This document shows, in pieces, positions 60,414-64,000 of a stretch of DNA of 64,000 nucleotides; the stretch's first letter is position 1, and every line of letters starts with the position of its first letter. Source of the stretch: Hetaerina americana. Lineage: Eukaryota > Arthropoda > Insecta > Odonata > Calopterygidae. The notes beneath the pieces were generated by a model. That model did not search any database. It was given only the letters and a program-made list of their open reading frames with translations, and was not told the origin of the DNA. Location: contig JAKTNV010000161.1 in assembly GCA_022747635.1 (NCBI GenBank), positions 65,001-129,000 on the forward strand, in the 5' to 3' direction. A program made the translations under genes and the position numbers.

Positions 60414-60709
60414 GCCCTCCCCGGACTACAACCTTGACGTGGTGGAAGGGCTTGTCCGTTCCGATGACCCCTAGAGCTGTACTGGCGGGAGTAATAAAAA
60501 TTGCTCCTGGTAGGGTCACCCATGCCAGATAGGTCGAAGGTTAGGAGCCAGACGAAAGGTAGTCCACGCAGCGTCTGTTCCTCAGTGAGGCGGCTGCGAT
60601 GGCGTCCGACCCCAGTGGGGCCACAAGCCAGTAAGTGAGTGTAGCACGTTAAAAACACTATTGAGGAAGGCAACGGGAAACCACCTCAATTATCATTCCC
60701 TAGAAAAAT

Positions 60710-62437
60710 ATGATGGACAATAGAGATATTTTGAGTCCTGGCAACCACGGGGCTCGGCCCAATCGGCCGTGTGTCATGCCCGGCAGCAGGGGAGGCAAGG
60801 CTTCTGCGGTCGTCATCCCACGAAACCCTTGCAATGGAAAACCAGCAGCAGCAGGACAGAAGACGCAGGAGAAGAAGACCAAATTAGTTAGAATAGGAAC
60901 GTGGAATGTTAGGACAATGATGAGGACAGGGAAATTGGAGAATGTTAAGCGAGAGATGGAAAGGGGAAATATCGATATTTTAGGTCTATGCGAGGTGAGA
61001 TGGAAAGATAGCGGGGATTACTGGAGTGATAAGTATAGAATAATATACAGCGGTGGGGACGAGAGCCAACGAGGGGTTGCCATAGTATTAAATGAAGAGG
61101 TAGGAAGAAGCGTAGTCAACATAGAGCAGGTAACAGATAGAATACTACTAGTGGAGATAAAAGCAGAACCGACGAACTTAGTTATTATCCAGGTATACAT
61201 GCCACCGAGCAACCATAAGGAAGAAGAGGTCGATAGGATATACGATGAGTTAGAGGACATGATTGCATGTGTTCCTGCAGGGAAACATTTGATATTGATG
61301 GGGGATTGGAATGCGACGGTAGGCGAAGGAAGAGATGGTGATGAGGTGGGGGACTACGGTTTAGGCACGAGGAATGACCGCAGGGAGAAAGCAGTTGAGT
61401 TCTGCAGGAGACGGGGCTTAGTTATCACCAACACTTGGTTCAGACACCACAAAAGACGCAAGTATACATGGAAAATGCCAGGTGACTCGGGAAGATATCA
61501 GCTAGATTATATCCTGGTTAGACACAGGTTTAGGAACAGTGTGATAAATTCCCACAGCTTCCCGGGAGAGGATGCGGACTCAGACCACAATTTAGTTGTT
61601 ATGAAATGTGGCGTACGTTTCAAAAAGATAAGGCAGGGGCGGCGAGTTAGAAAATGGAATGTAGAAGCATTAAATGGGTTGAAAAGGAAGAAATACAAAC
61701 AGGCGGTAGAGAAAATCATGGAGGACGGTAAAGAGCTAAGTACTATCGAAGAAGAATGGGAATGTATCAAAAAAGGGTTGTCTAAAGCGGCAAAAGACAC
61801 TATTGGAACCGTTAACGCTAAAAGGACTCGTAAACCATGGATCACGGATGAGATGATTACAAAAATGGATGAGCGGCGAAAATGGAAGAATATAAATACA
61901 GAATTAGGCAAAATGAAGTACAAAGAATTGAACAATAAATTAAGGCGGGCAACAAATAAAGCAAAGGAAGCATGGTGGAAGACGCAGTGCGAGGATATGG
62001 AAAGTCTGCAGAGGAAGGGGGACATCGGTGCGCTTTACAGCAAAGTTAAATCGTTATCGGGAAGTAAGAAAGGGAGATCAACGATAGCAGTTAGAGATAA
62101 GGCCGGTAAGGTAATAGTTGACGCAGGAAAGATCCAAGAGAGATGGAAGGAATATGTAGAAGAACTGTATAGTAAAGAGCTTAGACCAACAAAGTTAGAC
62201 ATTGAAAAGGAACATGACGTAGAAGAAGATAGCTTAGGTCCAGGCATACTGGACAATGAGATAGAAAGTGCATTAAGGGAGATGAAACTAAATAAGGCCG
62301 TGGTGGTAGATAACATTCCCGTGGAACTTTTGAAATGCTTAGGAAAATGTGGGAGGAACAGGCTCTATGGGCTGATCCGTAGTACGAGGGTCATCCGGAA
62401 AGTAGTACCCGTTCGTGAAATAAAGACACAAAAGTAA
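60710..62437 (+). CDS. RTE LINE ORF: endonuclease and N-terminal RT part
   Basis: 575 codons; the last about 17 (after GLIRS) come from the inserted mariner. The N-terminal region of about 60 residues is Gly/Pro/Lys-rich. An AP-endonuclease-like domain spans about 62-300: GTWNVRT (63-69), CEVRW with the metal-binding Glu (94-98), GDWNATVG (198-205), YQLDYILV (263-270) and SDHNLVV (291-297). All the expected catalytic landmarks are visible, so the nicking enzyme may be intact. A linker and the first RT block follow (GVDNIP-type, here VVDNIPVELLKCL). This is the arrangement of RTE/BovB-type elements. Confidence 0.93.
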   Translation: MMDNRDILSPGNHGARPNRPCVMPGSRGGKASAVVIPRNPCNGKPAAAGQKTQEKKTKLVRIGTWNVRTMMRTGKLENVKREMERGNIDILGLCEVRWKDSGDYWSDKYRIIYSGGDESQRGVAIVLNEEVGRSVVNIEQVTDRILLVEIKAEPTNLVIIQVYMPPSNHKEEEVDRIYDELEDMIACVPAGKHLILMGDWNATVGEGRDGDEVGDYGLGTRNDRREKAVEFCRRRGLVITNTWFRHHKRRKYTWKMPGDSGRYQLDYILVRHRFRNSVINSHSFPGEDADSDHNLVVMKCGVRFKKIRQGRRVRKWNVEALNGLKRKKYKQAVEKIMEDGKELSTIEEEWECIKKGLSKAAKDTIGTVNAKRTRKPWITDEMITKMDERRKWKNINTELGKMKYKELNNKLRRATNKAKEAWWKTQCEDMESLQRKGDIGALYSKVKSLSGSKKGRSTIAVRDKAGKVIVDAGKIQERWKEYVEELYSKELRPTKLDIEKEHDVEEDSLGPGILDNEIESALREMKLNKAVVVDNIPVELLKCLGKCGRNRLYGLIRSTRVIRKVVPVREIKTQK

Positions 62438-63131
62438 ATATTAACAAACATAAAAAATTTTATTTGAAAGAGGATACTTTAAACTACTTCTCAACATAAT
62501 CTCCAAGCAAATTAAGGCATTTGTCATAACGTGTGACAAGTTTCTGTATTCCTGCTGCATAGTCCTTCGCCGCCAGCTCATTGAGATACGCGAGGGACCC
62601 ATCTTGCACAAATTTTTGCATAATGCAGATGGTGTTTAACAATTTCATGAACAATTGTTCGAGAAACATTGGGAAAATGCTCACAGATGTCATCAATTGT
62701 GACGCGCCGATCGTTCCTCACGAATTCGTCAACTGAGCTCACCAGTTGGTCTGTAATGACAGACGGTCTCCCCGAACGCTCATCGTCGTGTGTGTTCCCC
62801 CTCCCCATGTTGAAGTTGCGACACCACCGCCGAACAGACGACTCGTCCATTACATTGTCTCCATACACCTCCTTTAATTGGCGATGAATATCACATGGGC
62901 GAACGTTTCTTGCATTGAGGAATTTAATCACTGCCCTCACTTCACAACTGGTGGCGTTCTCAATTTTTTTAAACATTGTAAACAATCACAGAAACAACAC
63001 AGGCAATGCTAGCGTCACGCAACTTGGCTCAGAGAAGGCAGACAAGCCACTGAAGCTATCTGACCTCGTCCAGCGGCTACTCGCGTCGTCAGCAGCGGCA
63101 CGAACGGGTACTACTTTCCGGATTACCCTCG
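62385..63131 (-). mobile_element. Mariner family 4 deletion derivative inserted in the RTE ORF
   Basis: Terminal repeats CGAGGGTCATCCGGAAAGTA and TACTTTCCGGATTACCCTCG lie between TA dinucleotides (62383 and 63132). The minus frame 62578-62985 starts MFTMFKKIENATSCEVRAVI and carries SSVRRWCRNFNMGRG, DDERSGRPSVITDQLV, VTIDDICEHFPNVSRTIVH and YAKICARWVP. After that it jumps to the C-terminal YLNELAAKDYAAGIQKLVTR and LGDYVEK. The whole catalytic centre is missing. It is the only copy of this family here. Confidence 0.93.
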
Positions 63132-63133
63132 TA

Positions 63134-63768
63134 TTTATGAGGAGGGAATCTGGCCGGAAGACTTTGTGAGATCAGTTTTAGTTCCTATTCCGAAAAAGGT
63201 AAAGGCCAAGTCATGTGAGGACTATAGGACAATTAGTTTGATATCCCACGCAGCTAAGGTTGTTCTCAGGATCATAAACAAAAGGATAGAGAGTAGGGCA
63301 AATGATTACTTAGGGGATGATCAGTTTGGGTTCAGGAAGGGGAGAGGTACGCGTGATGCCATTGCAGTAATGAGATTATTAATCGAGAGGAATATAAAAC
63401 ACAACCAGGAGGTATTTGCCTGTTTCGTAGATTTCGAAAAAGCGTTTGATAGAGTGAATTGGGAAAAACTAATGAGTATATTGCAGAAAATAGGAATAGA
63501 TTGGAGGGAAAGGAGGCTAATCCGCAACCTGTACATGTCTCAGACTGCTCAGGTGAGGGTGGGAAACGGGGAGTCAGAATGGGCAGTGTTAGGAAGAGGT
63601 GTAAGGCAGGGTTGCCCATTATCACCATTGCTGTTCAACCTGTATGCAGAGGAAATGATCAAAGAAGCATGGGAAGGACTCGAGGTAGGAATGAAAGTGG
63701 GCGGGGAATTCGTAAAATCAGTTAGGTGTGCTGATGACCAAGCTTTAGTTTTGTCAGTCAGCCAATAG
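63134..63768 (+). pseudogene. RTE LINE RT domain, downstream of the mariner
   Basis: The + frame reads [65 protein letters not shown] and VRCADDQALVL. The catalytic aspartates are kept, but the usual Phe of FADD is Cys. A frameshift truncates it right after this motif, so the copy is dead even apart from the mariner. Confidence 0.92.
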
Positions 63769-64000
63769 AGGGTTGCAAGCATTGCTGAGTGAATTGGAAA
63801 TTCAGTGCGACAGGTATGCGATGAGAATCAATATTAATAAAACAAAGGTTATGCGATTTTCTAGAAAGAAAAAGGCCAAGCTTAACATTAAAATAGGAGG
63901 GCAAAAAATAGAGCAGGTAGAACAGTTTACGTATCTCGGTAGTGTTTTGGACCAACACAGTCAAAGTAGTAGGGACGTAAGGAGAAGAATTGCGCTAGGC

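Larger units (their letters stand above)
60414..64000 (+). mobile_element. RTE-clade LINE with 5' end present, interrupted by a mariner, runs off the window
   Basis: The 5' UTR (60414-60709) starts GCCCTCCCCGGACTACAACC, then CTTGACGTGGTGGAAGGGCT. The ORF begins near 60710. The RT part is cut by mariner 62385-63131 and resumes at 63134 with EEGIWPEDFVRSVLVPIPKK. A frameshift near 63752 (one extra T in TTTAGTTTTGTCAG) ends the frame after SVRCADDQALV. The sequence continues as LINE to the window end. Confidence 0.93.

Overview
The window is eukaryotic. It has spliced coding exons with GT-AG introns, AT-rich intergenic and intronic DNA, long (TA)n tracts, and dense mariner, piggyBac-like, RTE, Penelope-like and tRNA-SINE repeats. 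This mix and the protein sequence point to an arthropod, probably an insect with a repeat-rich genome; the sequence alone does not fix the species.

The only host gene I can support is a LAPTM4-type lysosome-associated four-transmembrane protein on the + strand. Nine coding exons run from 10551 to 48965 and join, with matching intron phases, into a 439-residue protein. The exons total only 1,320 nt in about 38.4 kb, so the introns are mostly transposon graveyards. Compared with the mammalian family as I remember it, the first lumenal loop is much longer (exons 4 and 5). The C-terminal tail keeps the expected PY-type sorting motifs (LPDY and PPAY) and ends in a Ser/Thr/Pro-rich extension.

Layout. 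1-9380: upstream repeats, including mariner pseudogenes, a 148-bp tandem array, an RTE LINE with an open reverse-transcriptase frame, a tRNA-SINE, (TA)n tracts, a large palindrome and a Penelope-like element. 9380-12312: repeat-poor DNA holding exon 1. 12316-21690 (intron 1): a piggyBac-like MITE, mariner and SINE copies, a Penelope-like element split by two mariner deletion derivatives, and a satellite-like array. 21721-26443: exons 2 and 3, separated by a 2.6-kb 21-bp minisatellite and RTE pieces. 26520-40540: exons 4 and 5 among nested mariners, LINE fragments, a second satellite array and a 2.65-kb foldback structure. 40541-48965: exons 6 to 9 with a 55-bp minisatellite, SINEs and two Penelope GIY-YIG domains. 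48966-64000: the 3' flank, with two more piggyBac-like MITEs, a palindromic element with an apparently complete hammerhead-ribozyme core, a cluster of scrambled RTE fragments, and an RTE copy with its 5' end present, split by a mariner.

I found no new gene system. The most interesting signals are structural: the hammerhead core in a palindromic repeat (51737-52008), the foldback element (37745-40400), graded internal-deletion series in two mariner families with microhomology at the joins, nested insertions with clean TA or TTAA duplications, and one 20-nt core shared by tandem arrays of three unit lengths. All alignments here were made by eye; no database search was run.
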